The position numbers and the translations under genes are program-made. A stretch of DNA of 23,900 nt from positions 1-23,900 of the forward strand of contig CALFGH010000042.1 in assembly GCA_937958315.1 (NCBI GenBank). Reading direction: 5' to 3'. Positions 23,173 through 23,900 of the stretch are shown piece by piece. The notes beneath the pieces were generated by a model. The model had not been told where the DNA came from, searched no databases, and worked only from the letters and a program-made list of their open reading frames with translations. Within the stretch, counting starts at the first letter, position 1, and every line of letters begins with the position of its first letter. The stretch comes from an uncultured Collinsella sp. Its GTDB lineage: Bacteria; Actinomycetota; Coriobacteriia; Coriobacteriales; Coriobacteriaceae.

Positions 23173-23270
23173 AAACGCCCCTAAGCGAGCAATGTGCCTT
23201 GAAAGAGGAGGGCATAGGCCTTCTGGCCATGCCCGACGATTGAAAGGCAGATTGCCGCTTAGGGGCGTTT
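23173..23270 (+). repeat. Structured intergenic element, copy E
   Basis: A perfect 15-bp outer stem (23173-23187 with 23256-23270) encloses GCAAT/ATTGC, TGCCTT/AAGGCA, the conserved strands GAAAGAGGAG and CGACGATTGA, and a GGCATAGGCC hairpin with loop TTCT. It sits between two convergent genes and is followed by GCAGCGTCAAC as in copy D. Confidence 0.8.
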
Positions 23271-23283
23271 GCAGCGTCAACTG

Positions 23284-23311
23284 GTTACGCGGTTTGGTAA
23301 AACCGCGTAAC
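23284..23311 (-). terminator. Hairpin at the end of the CyuA-like gene
   Basis: A perfect 12-bp stem GTTACGCGGTTT/AAACCGCGTAAC with loop of four bases begins at the last base of the stop codon. No T-run follows, so its terminator role is uncertain. Confidence 0.45.
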
Positions 23312-23900
23312 TAGCACACCTGGGTCTTGCCGATCATAATGTTGAGGATTTCGACGTCGGTGTCTTTCATGCCTACACGGCCCACGTAGCCCATGCTGGC
23401 GATTGTCTGCTCGACGGTATCCTGGATTAGGCCCTCGCCGGCGCGGAAGCCGCGGCCCTGCATGGCCATATCATGGCCCAGAATCGCCGCATCGACGGCA
23501 GCGGAAATCTTGGCGGCGCAGCTTGCCTTGGCGCCGTCGCACACGATGCCGCCAACGTTGCCGAGCGTGTTCGAGACTGTCGCGCCGATTTGCTCGCGCG
23601 TACCACCACACAGCCAGGTAATCGCGGCGCCGGCACCGCATGCGGCGCAAATAGCACCGCAAAACGCCGAGAGTGCACCAATATAGCTCTTAATATGCAC
23701 GGCGATAAGATCGGACAGCATCACGGCGCGCACCAGGCGATCGTGGTCGCAGCGCAGGTACTCGGCATACTCCATAACGGGCAATGCACAGGTAATGCCC
23801 TGATTGCCCGAGCCGCACACAATGGCGACCGGCAGCGCACAGCCGTTCATGCGGGCGTCAGATCCGGCGGCTGCACGGGCACGGGCACGACAGGCGACGT
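23311..23900 (-). CDS. CyuA/UPF0597 family (L-cysteine desulfidase or serine dehydratase alpha-like), partial
   Basis: The C-terminal 196 residues are visible; the gene continues past the right edge, and the Met at 23850 is internal. Motifs are DARMNGCALPVAIVCGSGNQG, where the GSGNQG loop is typical of UPF0597, then AAITWLCGG, GNVGGIVCDGAKASCAAKI and AMQGRGFRAGEGLI. The conserved cysteines would hold an Fe-S cluster. Family members such as CyuA degrade cysteine to sulfide, pyruvate and ammonia in anaerobes; a serine-degrading role cannot be ruled out. The residues before DARM are an Ala/Arg-rich stretch. Confidence 0.87.
   Translation of the reverse strand, partial: VACRARARAAAGSDARMNGCALPVAIVCGSGNQGITCALPVMEYAEYLRCDHDRLVRAVMLSDLIAVHIKSYIGALSAFCGAICAACGAGAAITWLCGGTREQIGATVSNTLGNVGGIVCDGAKASCAAKISAAVDAAILGHDMAMQGRGFRAGEGLIQDTVEQTIASMGYVGRVGMKDTDVEILNIMIGKTQVC

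Overview
The window looks like chromosome of a gut actinobacterium of the class Coriobacteriia, most likely Collinsella. I infer this from the high G+C, the anaerobic gene content (double-cubane reductases, selenium and molybdenum metabolism, a C_GCAxxG_C_C protein), class A RNase P RNA and the general feel of the proteins. No search was run, so the genus is a judgement. No tRNA, rRNA, prophage, insertion sequence or CRISPR array is visible.

Region 1 (1-6280, minus strand) is a seven-gene selenium/low-potential-reductase operon. In order of transcription it holds two paralogous double-cubane-cluster reductases (4632-5915 and 3315-4478), their ATP-dependent activase (2395-3159), selenophosphate synthetase selD (1275-2324), yedF (587-1213), a DUF3343 protein (316-567) and a class V aminotransferase/cysteine desulfurase-like gene running off the left edge. 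selD is itself a selenoprotein gene: an in-frame UGA at codon 17 sits exactly where E. coli SelD has Cys17, so an ORF caller starts the protein about 32 codons too late. The operon has a leader of about 330 nt with a good promoter, a small upstream ORF ending inside a hairpin, and a cluster of inverted half-sites.

Region 2 (6299-11764, minus strand) is molybdenum uptake and cofactor assembly: modA-modB-modC, then moeA-mogA upstream in a separate unit. Each unit ends in a clear intrinsic terminator. The modA promoter carries a palindrome that matches 15 contiguous bases of the classical tetO2 operator. Beside the selenium operon, this suggests the cell makes selenium- and molybdenum-dependent enzymes elsewhere, such as Sec-formate dehydrogenase or selenium-dependent molybdenum hydroxylases.

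Region 3 (11968-19199) is mixed housekeeping: a CLC-type anion transporter whose signatures resemble the fluoride clade, a lipid kinase of the diacylglycerol kinase family, a stand-alone GGQ-domain release-factor-like protein bracketed by two palindromes, xpt, an MFS exporter placed directly behind a terminator, metY, and a C_GCAxxG_C_C redox protein.

Region 4 (19203-23900) holds yigZ, rnpB, a possible small RNA, rpsA, a HAD-family phosphatase and a partial CyuA/UPF0597 gene.

Across the window are five copies of an undescribed-looking intergenic element of about 100 bp. The outer arms have unrelated sequences but always pair, and they enclose a conserved internal loop and apical hairpin. All five point the same way regardless of gene direction. 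This element, the Sec-encoding selD, and the coupling of two double-cubane reductases to the selenium genes are the most interesting observations.
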